Shown: positions 8,581 through 17,239 of the stretch, piece by piece | Layout of the letters: each line of letters starts with the position of its first letter | Numbering within the stretch: position 1 is the first letter of the stretch | Assembly (NCBI RefSeq): GCF_001449115.1 | Contig: NZ_LAIJ01000012.1 | Coordinates: 1 to 64,000 of the forward strand | Direction: 5' to 3' | Source: Occallatibacter gabretensis | GTDB taxonomy: Bacteria; Acidobacteriota; Terriglobia; Terriglobales; Acidobacteriaceae | Length of the DNA: 64,000 nucleotides | Notes under the pieces: model-generated | Told to the model about the DNA's origin: nothing | Databases searched by the model: none | What the model saw: the letters and a program-made list of their open reading frames with translations, nothing else | Made by a program: the position numbers and the translations under genes

Positions 8581-9303
8581 CTATAAGCGCGCGTTTTTTG
8601 TATCGGGTCTTTGCGAAAGCAATGAGCGCGCATCCAGAATATGCTCGCGCATGAGCTGCCGTGCCGCTTCAGCATCGTGTGCACGAATCGCTGTATAGAT
8701 CCGCTTATGGAAGGCTAGCGGCTGCTCAAGCGCGACGCGGTTTGACAGATGGCTCATGCTGGTGAGCACAGTTCGATGAATCCGCTTGAACAAGAGTTGA
8801 CAGATACGGTTGCCGCTGGCGCGAAAAATGGCATCGTGAAAAGCCATATCCGCCGCAAGACGCTCCTCGGTGCTGGCTGAATTCTGCATAGCGGTAACTG
8901 CAGCGCGCAGGGAATTGAGATCTTCCGCTGTCGCGCGATCAGCAGCACGAGCCGCGAGTTCCGGCTCAACAATGAGCCTTGTTTCGAAAAGCTCGTGGTG
9001 GGAAAGATCATCCAGCAGAACGAGGAAGTCAAGCGGCTCGTTCAGAATCGCTTCGGCGCTCATGCTGAGATAGGTTCCGTCGCCGACACGCTGCGTCAGC
9101 ACCCCCATCATCTCCAGCACCTTGAGAACCTGTCGTACAGAGGCGCGATTAACGTGAAACTGTTTTGCCATATCCCGCTCAGCCGGAAGCCGAGAGCCCG
9201 GGCCAAGCGCCCCGCTGGCAATCATGCTCTTGATCTCCGCAATCAATGAAGTGGTAACACTGCTCGCAGGCGAGGAACTCCGTGGGGTGCGCGGCTTAGC
9301 CAT
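8581..9303 (-). CDS. GntR-family regulator, FadR/FCD subfamily
   Basis: A 240-residue repressor-type regulator. Residues ~15-80 form the winged helix (GSRLPAERDMAKQF, NRASVRQVLKVLEMMGVL, VGDGTYLS). Residues ~95-230 form the all-helical FCD ligand domain, with ETRLIVEPELAARAA and the FHDAIFRASGN segment that normally supplies metal or acid ligands. FadR-subfamily proteins recognise TNGTNNNACNA. The repeated locus operator, TGGTTGAACCA in its most symmetric copy, fits that pattern, so I infer that this protein controls the dehydrogenase/symporter operon, xylA, the lactonase/GH43 unit, the LamG-type gene and the second MFS porter. A possible autoregulatory palindrome lies at 9368-9381. Confidence 0.88.
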   Translation of the reverse strand: MAKPRTPRSSSPASSVTTSLIAEIKSMIASGALGPGSRLPAERDMAKQFHVNRASVRQVLKVLEMMGVLTQRVGDGTYLSMSAEAILNEPLDFLVLLDDLSHHELFETRLIVEPELAARAADRATAEDLNSLRAAVTAMQNSASTEERLAADMAFHDAIFRASGNRICQLLFKRIHRTVLTSMSHLSNRVALEQPLAFHKRIYTAIRAHDAEAARQLMREHILDARSLLSQRPDTKNARL

Positions 9304-9367
9304 TGTGAAATCGATTATGTCACTGCGAGCCGCCGGATGGAACGGTTATCCAACGGTTTTGCTCACA

Positions 9368-9381
9368 ATTGGGCAACCAAT
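9368..9381. promoter_or_regulatory. Inverted repeat between gntR-type gene and dehydrogenase
   Basis: ATTGG-GCAA-CCAAT has perfect 5-bp arms and resembles GntR-type operators. The spacing of the arms differs by one base from the repeated locus operator, so it may be an autoregulatory variant or unrelated. It lies 65 bp upstream of the regulator start. Confidence 0.35.
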
Positions 9382-9423
9382 AATCATTTCAGTGAACAAA
9401 ATTTGCTAAAACAGGAATTCTTA

Positions 9424-9483
9424 TTGACGCTGTTCGTGCCGTCGCGGCATAATTTTCTTCTTGGAAGAAAGGATGAACCAATC
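9424..9483 (+). promoter_or_regulatory. Promoter and GntR-type operator of the dehydrogenase-symporter operon
   Basis: TTGACG (9424-9429), an 18-bp spacer and CATAAT (9448-9453) form a sigma-70-like promoter. Its predicted start near 9460 is followed by the operator AAAGGATGAACCAAT (9469-9483), which lies just ahead of the ATG at 9490. A repressor bound there would block early transcription. The same operator recurs at 17077, 17225, 21759 and 24308, in two cases with the same position relative to the promoter. Confidence 0.6.
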
Positions 9484-9489
9484 GCCACT

Positions 9490-10485
9490 ATGCGTCAGCT
9501 TGTGCTCACCGCTCCTGGGCAATTCCTCTCCCGCGATGTAGATCCGCCTTCCTGCCCGTCGGACTGCGCCCTGGTGCGAATCAATAGCATAGGCGTGTGC
9601 GGATCTGATTTTCATGCCTTTGCAGGACGGCATCCAGCTTATGTGTATCCACGCGTCATTGGACACGAGCTCGCCGGAACCGTGATTCATGCCGAGGATA
9701 ACGAATTCAGCATCCAGATTGGCGACCGCTGCGCCATTGAGCCCTATGTAAACTGCGGTGAGTGCAGTACATGCCGCATGGGCAGGCCTAACTGCTGTGA
9801 GCGTCTTGAGGTTCTCGGTGTTCATCGTGACGGCGGTATGCAGGAGATTCTTGCGGTTCCTTACCGGCTTCTTCACCGCTCTGCAACGCTGTCTCCGGAT
9901 GAGTTGGCGCTGGTGGAAACACTGGGCATCGGTAGTCACGCGGTGGCGCGTAGCGGAGCGCATGAAGGGGAGGCAACACTAGTGATAGGTGCGGGGCCGA
10001 TTGGCTTGGGAACGGCGCTCTTTGCTCGTGCTGCTGGCTGCCGGGTGACTGTGGTTGAACCAAATCAATACCGACGCGAGTTTGCGCAAAAACAGGGATT
10101 CGATGTGGCTACTTCTACGGAAGAGCTGAGCGCAGATATTGTTTTCGATGCGACCGGTAACGCGAAGGTCATGGCGGAAAGCCTGCATCACGTTGCGCCA
10201 GGCGGAAGGCTGGTCTTTGTCGGCCTTACCAGCAATCCGGTCATATTAGACGACAGCTTCTTTCACAAGCGCGAGATCACGCTGTTGGCCAGCCGCAATA
10301 GCGCACATCAATTCCCGCGCATCCTGCGCATGATGGAAAATGGAGAGATCAGCGTGAAGGAGTGGATCACCGATCGGCTTACCATCTCCGACGTTGCCAG
10401 TGAGTTTGCGGAATTGCCAGCCAGGCCCCGCCTCATCAAAGCCATTGTGTCGCTGGGAAGCAATGCGATGGAAGGAAAGAAATGA
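9490..10485 (+). CDS. Zinc-dependent medium-chain alcohol/polyol dehydrogenase
   Basis: A 331-residue MDR enzyme that probably oxidises a secondary hydroxyl of a sugar acid or polyol with NAD(P)+. The catalytic zinc site shows GVCGSDFHAFAG and GHELAGTV; the structural zinc lobe shows CGECSTCRMGRPNCC; the Rossmann fold has VIGAGPIGLGTALFARAAG. These match the sorbitol/L-galactonate/L-fuconate dehydrogenase group. I start it at ATG 9490 (MRQLVLTAPGQ); an open extension upstream crosses the promoter. It overlaps the next gene, a symporter, by 4 bp (ATGA), so the two are translationally coupled. Substrate unknown; the neighbouring aldose dehydrogenase and lactonase suggest an oxidative deoxyhexose or pentose route. 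Confidence 0.85.
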   Translation: MRQLVLTAPGQFLSRDVDPPSCPSDCALVRINSIGVCGSDFHAFAGRHPAYVYPRVIGHELAGTVIHAEDNEFSIQIGDRCAIEPYVNCGECSTCRMGRPNCCERLEVLGVHRDGGMQEILAVPYRLLHRSATLSPDELALVETLGIGSHAVARSGAHEGEATLVIGAGPIGLGTALFARAAGCRVTVVEPNQYRREFAQKQGFDVATSTEELSADIVFDATGNAKVMAESLHHVAPGGRLVFVGLTSNPVILDDSFFHKREITLLASRNSAHQFPRILRMMENGEISVKEWITDRLTISDVASEFAELPARPRLIKAIVSLGSNAMEGKK

Positions 10486-12110
10486 CGGCTTATCAGTCTG
10501 CCACCATTCCTCCCTTTGATCTGGTTATTATCGTTGCTTATATCGCACTCATCCTGGCCGTCGGATTGTTGTCAGCCAGGCGCTCGCACATCACGGGACA
10601 GGTCTTTTTTTTGGCTGGAAGAAGTCTTACGTGGCCGGTGGTCGGCGCCGCGCTTTTTGCTTCAAATATTTCAACCATTCATCTGGTTGGCCTCACCGCT
10701 TCCGGTTATACCGACGGTCTTGTATGGGGCAACTTTGAATGGATGGCGGCATTTACATTAGTCCTGCTCTCGCTGACATTCGCTCCCTTTTACTTTCGGA
10801 GCCGCATTGGAACTCTTCCGGAGTTTCTAGAACGCCGCTATTCGCCGGCCTCGCGCTCCATTCTCGCTGTTATGGCGATCCTTGCTGCGCTCTTTATCCA
10901 CATCGGCATGAGCCTTTATGCGGGCGCTGTTGTTTTTCACCAGTTCTTCAACCTGCCGGTCGAGCTTTCGGTCCTATTGATCGCCGTAGTTATCTCCATC
11001 TACACCATTGCCGGCGGATTGAAAGCCGTAGTGATGACTGAGACACTCAATACCTGCGTTCTACTCTTTGGCATTTGCCTCATCACGTTCTTTGCCATCC
11101 GCGCACTGCCAGCGCATGGAATCCATTCGCTCGCCGACTTTCGCGCGGCAACGCGGCCAAACCAGCTACACGTTCTGCAGACTCACAGCAAAGTGGGACT
11201 TAATTGGTACGCGGTTTTCCTTGGCTATCCAATCCTCGGCATATGGTACTGGTGCACTGATCAAACTATTGTGCAGCGGGTTCTGGGGGCTCGTTCGGAG
11301 CGGGATGCGCAACTCGGTCCCCTCTTTGCCGGGTACCTGAAGTTCCTGCCCATGTTCCTGCTGATTCTTCCTGGGGTCATTGCCTATGTTCTCTTCAAGG
11401 ACCGCATTGGCGCAGATGCGAATGCCACTTTGCCCGTGTTGATCGAGCAACTCATCCCCGCAGGCCTTCGCGGCATCATCAGTGCGGCTGTGCTTGCGGC
11501 GCTGATGAGCGCCGTTTCCGCTGCAATGAACAGCTCTGGCACTCTTCTAGCCGTCGATCTCGTCAAACGCCTGCGGCCATCGCTCTCAGACGCGCAAGTG
11601 GTGCGCGCGGGACGCATCAGCTCTGCCATTGTTATGGTGCTAGCCATCTTGTGGTCAACGCAGGGCGCGCGTTTCTCCAGTATATTTGCGGCAATCAACA
11701 TCATTGCGTCAGACCTGGCGCCTCCCATCACAACGGTCTTTCTCTTCGGCGTCTTCTGGAAGCGCGGTACATACCAGGCATCGATTGCTACTTTGCTTGG
11801 AGGGTTGGCGATGGGGATTGCGGCTTTCTTGGTCGATCTTCCGGTCATTGGTAATACTCGCCTGTTGAGCGACGAGCTCGGCATCAGTTTCCTTATGCAA
11901 GCCTGGTGGATGTTCTGCTTATGCAGTCTGCTTTACATTGCGGTCAGCCTTGCAACTCCGCCGCCACGCCGCGAGGCTATTGAAGGACTCACCTGGCCGA
12001 ATCCTTTCGCCGTTCTCACGCGCCAACCGCTCAGCGGCGCCGGCGATCCTCGTTTAATGGCTGCCGTACTTCTCGCTGTCCTCGTCACCATGTACGCAAT
12101 CTTCCACTGA
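10482..12110 (+). CDS. Sodium:solute symporter (SSS family)
   Basis: A 542-residue membrane protein of the SSS/SGLT family, with about 13-14 hydrophobic helices, importing a solute with Na+. The N-terminal pattern GQVFFLAGRSLTWPVVGAALFASNIS and the mid-protein segment GLRGIISAAVLAALMSAVSAAMNS are typical of sugar-transporting members. It sits between the dehydrogenase and an aldo/keto reductase in one operon (4-bp overlap upstream, 6-bp gap downstream). It therefore probably imports the substrate that the reductase and dehydrogenase oxidise, plausibly L-fucose or a related sugar. Confidence 0.88.
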   Translation: MTAYQSATIPPFDLVIIVAYIALILAVGLLSARRSHITGQVFFLAGRSLTWPVVGAALFASNISTIHLVGLTASGYTDGLVWGNFEWMAAFTLVLLSLTFAPFYFRSRIGTLPEFLERRYSPASRSILAVMAILAALFIHIGMSLYAGAVVFHQFFNLPVELSVLLIAVVISIYTIAGGLKAVVMTETLNTCVLLFGICLITFFAIRALPAHGIHSLADFRAATRPNQLHVLQTHSKVGLNWYAVFLGYPILGIWYWCTDQTIVQRVLGARSERDAQLGPLFAGYLKFLPMFLLILPGVIAYVLFKDRIGADANATLPVLIEQLIPAGLRGIISAAVLAALMSAVSAAMNSSGTLLAVDLVKRLRPSLSDAQVVRAGRISSAIVMVLAILWSTQGARFSSIFAAINIIASDLAPPITTVFLFGVFWKRGTYQASIATLLGGLAMGIAAFLVDLPVIGNTRLLSDELGISFLMQAWWMFCLCSLLYIAVSLATPPPRREAIEGLTWPNPFAVLTRQPLSGAGDPRLMAAVLLAVLVTMYAIFH

Positions 12111-12116
12111 GGCACC

Positions 12117-13049
12117 ATGAAGAAAAACCCCCTCGGGTCTACAGGAATCATGGTTTCCGCCATTGGGTTTGGAGCGTCTTCTCTCGGCGGTGGCGTATTT
12201 GGTCCGGTCGAAGAGGCCGATGCCATTGCTGCCGTCCATGCGGCCCTTGCAAGCGGCATCACGTTAATCGATGTGTCGCCTTTCTACGGTTACACCCGTG
12301 CCGAAAGTGTGCTCGGGAAAGCTCTCAAAGGAGTCTCACGAGATCGTTTTCTACTGTCCACAAAGGTTGGCCGGTATGGCGATGATCTCTTCGATTTCAG
12401 CCTGGAGCGCGCACGTAGCAGCATCGATGAAAGCCTTGCACGGCTTGGACTGGATTATGTCGACCTGCTTCACGTGCATGACGTTGAGTACGGAGACCTC
12501 TGCACCATCGCCGAACAGGCCATCCCCGAGCTACACTGCATCATCGCTGCCGGAAAAGCGCGATATGTTGGCATTACCGGCTACCCTCTCGCGGCCTTGC
12601 TCACGCTCACCCGGTCTTCTCGGGTAGACTGCGTCCTTTCATACAATCATTGCACGCTGAACGATACCACATTGCTGGACCAGCTGCCGGAATGGACCAG
12701 GAACGGTATCGGTGTCATCAGTGCGGGAGCGCTTTCGCAAGGCCTGCTGACAGAAGCCAAGTTACCCCTTTGGCATCCTGCTCCCCCCGCTGTCCGTGAA
12801 ACGTGTGCGCGCGCCGTTCACTTTCTGCGCTCGGAAGGTGCAGACCCTGCGGCTTTTGCCATTCAATTCGCAGCGGCACAGCCCGGAATTGCCTCTACCT
12901 TGATTGGTATAACAAATGTGCGACAGGTTGAAGCTGCAGTGCGAGCCGTTGAGAGTCCAATCGATGCTGAACTGCTCCATGCCACGCTGCGCATTTTGGA
13001 GCCAATTCATAACCATACCTGGTGTACCGGCCGCCCAGAGAACAACTGA
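12117..13049 (+). CDS. Aldo/keto reductase, aldose 1-dehydrogenase-like
   Basis: A 310-residue TIM-barrel oxidoreductase. GFGASSLGG at the N-terminus, the D-x3-Y pair in DVSPFYGY, the catalytic-lysine segment STKVGRYG and the HVHD histidine are present. The sequence resembles L-fucose/L-galactose (D-threo-aldose) 1-dehydrogenases, which oxidise the sugar to its lactone. A sugar-lactone hydrolase is encoded at 17226, under a promoter with the same operator as this operon, so the two would form consecutive steps. Stop at 13049 is followed by about 195 bp without a recognisable gene. Confidence 0.82.
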   Translation: MKKNPLGSTGIMVSAIGFGASSLGGGVFGPVEEADAIAAVHAALASGITLIDVSPFYGYTRAESVLGKALKGVSRDRFLLSTKVGRYGDDLFDFSLERARSSIDESLARLGLDYVDLLHVHDVEYGDLCTIAEQAIPELHCIIAAGKARYVGITGYPLAALLTLTRSSRVDCVLSYNHCTLNDTTLLDQLPEWTRNGIGVISAGALSQGLLTEAKLPLWHPAPPAVRETCARAVHFLRSEGADPAAFAIQFAAAQPGIASTLIGITNVRQVEAAVRAVESPIDAELLHATLRILEPIHNHTWCTGRPENN

Positions 13050-13244
13050 ATCCGCATCAGTGCTTTTATCAATCAATATGGAGTCTTCAATGCCTCAGGC
13101 CTTTCCCACTGCTATTTTTCTTCGCTACATCCTTCCTCATGATGTGCGGTGCGACACGCCCAATCGAAATAAATTGACAGCAATTCCGCAAAAGAATACT
13201 GTTTTTCCCGCTACCTGTAACGAAATGAGAGAAACAAACCGCCT

Positions 13245-13358
13245 GTGACCATTCACAATAACTCCAACGCCCTCTGGACTATCGTTTCCGATGCGCACTT
13301 TCTCGTCCCGGCTGCCATCCTTCTGTTTGGCATCCTGCTACTCATTGTTTTGAGTTGA
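13245..13358 (+). CDS. Small single-helix membrane protein (37 aa)
   Basis: GTG at 13245 opens a 37-codon frame ending at TGA 13358. The product has a polar N-terminus (MTIHNNSNALW) and one long hydrophobic helix (PAAILLFGILLLIVLS) reaching the C-terminus. It lies directly before a sugar porter whose SD and start begin within 18 bp of its stop, suggesting translational coupling. No strong SD precedes the GTG. I do not recognise a family; it could be an accessory subunit of the porter or chance. Confidence 0.4.
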   Translation: MTIHNNSNALWTIVSDAHFLVPAAILLFGILLLIVLS

Positions 13359-13375
13359 ACGGAGGCTCCTTTGCT

Positions 13376-14659
13376 ATGAGCCATACTCCTGGGCCCCTTG
13401 AAGAGAGCCGTCTGCACTGGCTTGGTATCTGTTGCGCACTTGTTGCAGGCGCATGGCTCGGCGCCGCAGAGGCGCCAACGAAACTGGTGGTAACTGGCCT
13501 TTCGCCCTTTGCCATCTCTCTCTGCATGGTTATGGGAGTCTTTGTCGCGCGCTGGACATTTCCGACACTGCTTAAAGGAACCGGCTACATCTTTCGTGAC
13601 CTAGACCGCCGCCGTCATCTCATCGTCTGGGCGCTATTAGCGGGAGGTCTCTGGGCCGTTGCCAACACACTCACCGTCATCGCCATCCGAGACGTTGGCC
13701 TGGCCATGGCATTTCCACTTTGGAATGCCAATGCGTTGGTAGGTCTTCTCTGGGGATGTGTCTTTTTTGGCGAGCTCAAAGGCTCTAGTCTTGGCACGCG
13801 TATCCGCGTCAGCTTAGGGGCGCTTGCCATTGTGCTCTCCGCCACACTGCTTGGCTTTAGCAGCATGCGCCACCCCAGCATCACGGGAGGTGACCCTGTC
13901 CGAGGCATCGTTGCAGCTCTCGGAGCTTGCCTGCTTTGGGGAACTATGTATATCCCTTACCGGAAGGCTTATATAAGCGGCATGAATCCGCTTTCGTTTG
14001 TCACCGCCTTTACCCTCGGCGAGCTTGCAACCGTAGCCGCGCTCGCCATAACTCTGGGCGGCGGCGCCCATGCGATCGTGGCGGAGCTACAAGGCGCGCA
14101 GCACGTTCTGTTCTGGTTGTTCCTCGGCGGTTTTGTCTGGGTGGTCGGCGACCTCTTTCAGCAATTTGCGGCTAAGTATCTTGGCATTGGCCGCGGCATT
14201 CCGCTTACCAACACCAACCAGTTGTGGGGTTTGGCATGGGCCGGCCTTGTTTTTCAGGAGCTGCGCAATGCCACTGTTTCTCAGATGGTTCTCGTCACCG
14301 GCGGCTCATTGGGCATGATTCTTGGCGCTATCCTGCTGGGCTCCGCTATTACCTCCGCGCGCGAAAATACTTCACGCAATGAGGTCATCCAGCGAGAATG
14401 CACGCGCTACAACCTCGACTACCTTGAAACCCTTCGCGCCATGAGCGGCATGGATCCTGAGCATCCCGGCAAAGGAAGGCGTTGGTGGGATCTGCTTATT
14501 ATGCTTGCAGCCATCGCGTTCTTCGTATGCTTTGCACGCACAGCCTCCATGCCCGCTATCCCGATGAATCATTTCTGGCTTATCATCCTCACATTGGCTC
14601 TTCTTGCCGTTCTGATTGTTGGAGCGTGGCGGCTGCGACGCGACACAAATTTCAACTAG
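13376..14659 (+). CDS. GRP/DMT-type sugar transporter
   Basis: A 427-residue membrane protein with about ten helices, of the glucose/ribose porter group within the drug/metabolite transporter superfamily (GlcU/RhaT-like). Supporting features are the small-residue-rich helices AGAWLGAAEAPTKLVVTGLS and LLWGTMYIPYRKAY, the latter typical of this group, and a long hydrophilic loop (about 330-375) before the last two helices. Start at ATG 13376 has GGAGG upstream. It is followed after 118 bp by inositol oxygenase on the same strand, so it may import inositol or another substrate of this locus; this is inference from position only. Confidence 0.78.
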   Translation: MSHTPGPLEESRLHWLGICCALVAGAWLGAAEAPTKLVVTGLSPFAISLCMVMGVFVARWTFPTLLKGTGYIFRDLDRRRHLIVWALLAGGLWAVANTLTVIAIRDVGLAMAFPLWNANALVGLLWGCVFFGELKGSSLGTRIRVSLGALAIVLSATLLGFSSMRHPSITGGDPVRGIVAALGACLLWGTMYIPYRKAYISGMNPLSFVTAFTLGELATVAALAITLGGGAHAIVAELQGAQHVLFWLFLGGFVWVVGDLFQQFAAKYLGIGRGIPLTNTNQLWGLAWAGLVFQELRNATVSQMVLVTGGSLGMILGAILLGSAITSARENTSRNEVIQRECTRYNLDYLETLRAMSGMDPEHPGKGRRWWDLLIMLAAIAFFVCFARTASMPAIPMNHFWLIILTLALLAVLIVGAWRLRRDTNFN

Positions 14660-14777
14660 CGGAACGAGCATTCCGGCAGGGAAGGACATACCATGCACCA
14701 GAAAGCGCGTCAAAGAAAATTGTGGCAGTAGTCGTGTAGAAAACTTACCGATAACGGAACAGAGATGAAGGAGGCGT

Positions 14778-15638
14778 ATGAGACTTGCCAACACACAGGA
14801 CGCTCCGCTGGGCGCCGATATGGAACAGTGGGATGAGTTTCTCAAAGGACGTTACAAGCAAGGCAGGTCTGAGGAAGAGTTTCGGCAATACGATGCGCAG
14901 GCAAATCCCGGCGTCGCCCGTTTTTATTTGCAAAACCACGAAAACCAGAGCTTTGATTATGTGATTGCCAAAGAAAAAGAGTACTTCTCCCTGAACAAAG
15001 GGCAGAAGTCCATCTGGGAAGCCGCGGAGTTTCTTAACACCCTGGTGGATGATAGCGATCCGGACACCGATCTCACGCAAATCGAGCATTTGTTGCAAAC
15101 TTCTGAGGCCATTCGCGCCGACGGCCATCCCCGCTGGTTTGTTTTAACTGGCTTTGTTCATGATCTGGGCAAAGTCCTATGTCTCTGGGGCGAGCCACAA
15201 TGGGGTGTTGTGGGCGATACGTTTCCCGTGGGCTGTGCTTTTTCTGAAGACATTGTCTTCCCCGAATACTTCAAGAACAATCCGGATCTGAATCATCCAG
15301 TTTACTCAACGAAATACGGTGTTTATGAGCCTAACTGCGGACTAGACAAGGTTCACATGTCTTTTGGACATGACGGCTATATCTACGAGGCCACGAAAAA
15401 CCACCTTCCGCAGGAAGCGCTTTACATGCTCCGCTATCACTCGTTCTACCCTGCACACAAGCATGGAGCATACAGCTACCTGATGAACGAGCAGGATCGC
15501 GAAATGTTTCGATGGGTAAACGAGTTCAATAAGTACGATCTTTACTCCAAGGGTCATGTCAAGCCGAATCTGAAGGAACTCAAGCCTTACTACGATGACC
15601 TGTTCGCCGAATTCTTTCCAGCAACCATCGCCTGGTGA
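14778..15638 (+). CDS. Inositol oxygenase (MIOX)
   Basis: Di-iron oxygenase that cleaves myo-inositol with O2 to D-glucuronate. All six metal ligands known from the animal enzyme can be placed: His in IEHLLQTSEAIR, His-Asp in FVHDLGK, His in SFGHDGY, His in YHSFYPAH and Asp in FNKYDLYSK. The 286-residue length matches the family. An AAGGAGG precedes the ATG closely. MIOX is best known in eukaryotes and only patchily present in bacteria, so its placement within a sugar-catabolic locus is notable. No uronate isomerase is visible here, so the D-glucuronate product must be handled elsewhere. Confidence 0.93.
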   Translation: MRLANTQDAPLGADMEQWDEFLKGRYKQGRSEEEFRQYDAQANPGVARFYLQNHENQSFDYVIAKEKEYFSLNKGQKSIWEAAEFLNTLVDDSDPDTDLTQIEHLLQTSEAIRADGHPRWFVLTGFVHDLGKVLCLWGEPQWGVVGDTFPVGCAFSEDIVFPEYFKNNPDLNHPVYSTKYGVYEPNCGLDKVHMSFGHDGYIYEATKNHLPQEALYMLRYHSFYPAHKHGAYSYLMNEQDREMFRWVNEFNKYDLYSKGHVKPNLKELKPYYDDLFAEFFPATIAW

Positions 15639-15640
15639 GC

Positions 15641-15677
15641 ACAATTGAGCCTGGCAATTGTTGCCGGGCTCAATTGT
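15641..15677. terminator. Long stem-loop between inositol oxygenase and xylA
   Basis: An inverted repeat with arms starting ACAATTGAGCC and ending GGCTCAATTGT pairs over about 17 bp with one mismatch. It lies exactly between two convergent stop codons and probably terminates transcription from both sides, although no long T-run follows. Confidence 0.65.
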
Positions 15678-15689
15678 CCTCCAGATTAT

Positions 15690-17018
15690 TTAGAAAAGGC
15701 TCCGCGTAACCAGGTTCTCAATCCACTCCTGCCGGCCGGAACGCGGCTTCGGATTCAAGTTCTTTTTCTCTGCGTCAGCGGCAATCGCCTCCAGGCTGAG
15801 GTTTCCGCGAAGCATCGACTGCGCATACTCTTCATTCCAGTTCGCATAACGCTGCTCCACCACCTCCGGAAGCTGCTTGCCCTCTACCAACTTTGCCGCA
15901 TTGAGGAACGCACGCGCGCACAGGTCGATTCCGCCAATATGGGCATGAATCAGATCCTCTGACTCAATTGACTGCCTTCGGATCTTCGCATCAAAATTCA
16001 GCCCGCCGGTGCCTAGGCCGCCGCCGCGAATCACCTCATACATGGCCAGTGTTGTATCCAGAAGATTGTTAGGAAACTGATCCGTGTCCCATCCCAGCAG
16101 CAAGTCGCCGCGGTTGATGTCGAGCGAGCCAAGTAGCCCAAAGGTAGCAGCCATAGAAATTTCGTGCTCAAAACTATGCCCGGCTAATGTCGCGTGGTTT
16201 GCTTCAATATTCAGCTTTACCTCATGCTCCAGACCATAGTGCTGCAAAAAAGCGTAGACCGTCGCTACATCAAAGTCATACTGATGCTTGGTGGGCTCTT
16301 TGGGTTTGGGCTCCATCAAAATTGCACCGCGGAAGCCGATCTTGTGCTTGTGCTCGACAACCAGATTGAGGAAGCGTCCGAGCTGATCCAGTTCTCGCCG
16401 CAGGCTTGTGTTCAACAGCGTGTCATACCCCTCGCGACCGCCCCAGAGCACGTAATTCTGGCCATTCAGCTGCTTTGTCACATCCATGCAGTGCTTCACG
16501 GTGGTAGCGCTGAAGGCAAAGACCTCAGGATCAGGATTTGTCGCCGCTCCCGCCATAAAGCGTGGATGCGCAAATGTGTTCGCAGTTCCCCACAACACGC
16601 CGACTGATGCTCCCTGCATCTTCTCTTCGAGATAATCCGCCATCTCATGCAGGTTTTTAAGACCACTATTCAGGTCCGCGCCCTCTGGAGTAATGTCCCT
16701 GTCGTGAAATGTGAAGAAAGGAACGCCGAGCACGCGAAACAGGTCGAATGCCGCATCGGCCTTCATCCGTGCGCCCGTCATCGCATCCTGCTCACGCATC
16801 CACGGCCTGTCGATCGTTGCCGAGCCAAATGGATCTGCGCCGGTCAATGCGAGGCTGTGCCAGTATGCAATCGCAGGTCGCAGATGCTCCTGAAGGGGCT
16901 TGCCAAGCACTATTCGGTCGGCGTCGTACCAGCGGTAGGCAAGCGAATTCTGAGTATCCGGTCCCTCATAATGAACAACGTCAAAGCTGCTAAAGATCGA
17001 AGGTGCGGATGTAGGCAT
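15690..17018 (-). CDS. xylA: Xylose isomerase
   Basis: Interconverts D-xylose and D-xylulose (also glucose/fructose) with two divalent metals. The 442-residue length is that of the long class II enzymes. Catalytic and metal segments are visible: FFTFHDRD (base histidine), VLWGGREGY, MEPKPKEPTKHQYDFD (metal glutamate and lysines), LNIEANHATLAGH and the late DINRGD and GWDTDQFP segments. Start at ATG 17018 has AGGAGG 5 bases upstream. Its promoter at 17089-17131 carries the locus operator. No xylulokinase gene is seen in the window. Confidence 0.97.
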   Translation of the reverse strand: MPTSAPSIFSSFDVVHYEGPDTQNSLAYRWYDADRIVLGKPLQEHLRPAIAYWHSLALTGADPFGSATIDRPWMREQDAMTGARMKADAAFDLFRVLGVPFFTFHDRDITPEGADLNSGLKNLHEMADYLEEKMQGASVGVLWGTANTFAHPRFMAGAATNPDPEVFAFSATTVKHCMDVTKQLNGQNYVLWGGREGYDTLLNTSLRRELDQLGRFLNLVVEHKHKIGFRGAILMEPKPKEPTKHQYDFDVATVYAFLQHYGLEHEVKLNIEANHATLAGHSFEHEISMAATFGLLGSLDINRGDLLLGWDTDQFPNNLLDTTLAMYEVIRGGGLGTGGLNFDAKIRRQSIESEDLIHAHIGGIDLCARAFLNAAKLVEGKQLPEVVEQRYANWNEEYAQSMLRGNLSLEAIAADAEKKNLNPKPRSGRQEWIENLVTRSLF

Positions 17019-17076
17019 GGGATCCTCCTGAAAGGTTTTGTCAAAAACAGGCTTTATCTATCTTATAGAAATGAAG

Positions 17077-17131
17077 AATGGATGAACCATTATAGAGGTC
17101 CCTTATATAGTTCCAAAACAAAGAGTGTCAA
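17077..17131 (-). promoter_or_regulatory. xylA promoter with GntR-type operator
   Basis: Read on the minus strand: TTGACA (17131-17126), a 16-bp spacer and TATATA (17109-17104), with a second possible -10, TATAAT (17094-17089), preceded by TTGGAA (17116-17111). The operator AATGGATGAACCATT occupies 17077-17091, about +6 to +20 for the first promoter, and it overlaps the second -10. This is one of the best copies of the operator, with outer arms AATGG/CCATT perfectly inverted. Confidence 0.65.
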
Positions 17132-17183
17132 TCCCAAGGATAACGAGATAATCAGGATATCGCAGAAATATTATTCGCGGATA

Positions 17184-17239
17184 TTGACGTTGCTTCTCAT
17201 TCATTGCAATACTTGCATTCGAACTATGGATGAACCAAA
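17184..17239 (+). promoter_or_regulatory. Lactonase promoter; operator overlaps the start codon
   Basis: TTGACG (17184-17189), a 17-bp spacer and CAATAC (17207-17212) predict transcription from about 17220, only six bases before the ATG at 17226. The operator TATGGATGAACCAAA (17225-17239) includes that ATG. There is no Shine-Dalgarno, so the mRNA may be nearly leaderless, and repressor binding would cover the first codons. Confidence 0.5.

Noticed and set aside
9337..9489. N-terminal extension of the zinc dehydrogenase
   Set aside because: The stretch contains the promoter and operator and encodes a non-homologous tail; ATG 9490 matches where the family begins.
13078..13248. Short frame between the aldo/keto reductase and the small membrane peptide
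   Set aside because: No family character, no SD. Another frame shows a lipobox-like FLMMCGA but has no start codon and stops soon after.
14694..14732. 12-codon frame with a fair SD (MHQKARQRKLWQ) before inositol oxygenase
   Set aside because: Too short to support; no conservation can be judged from one sequence.
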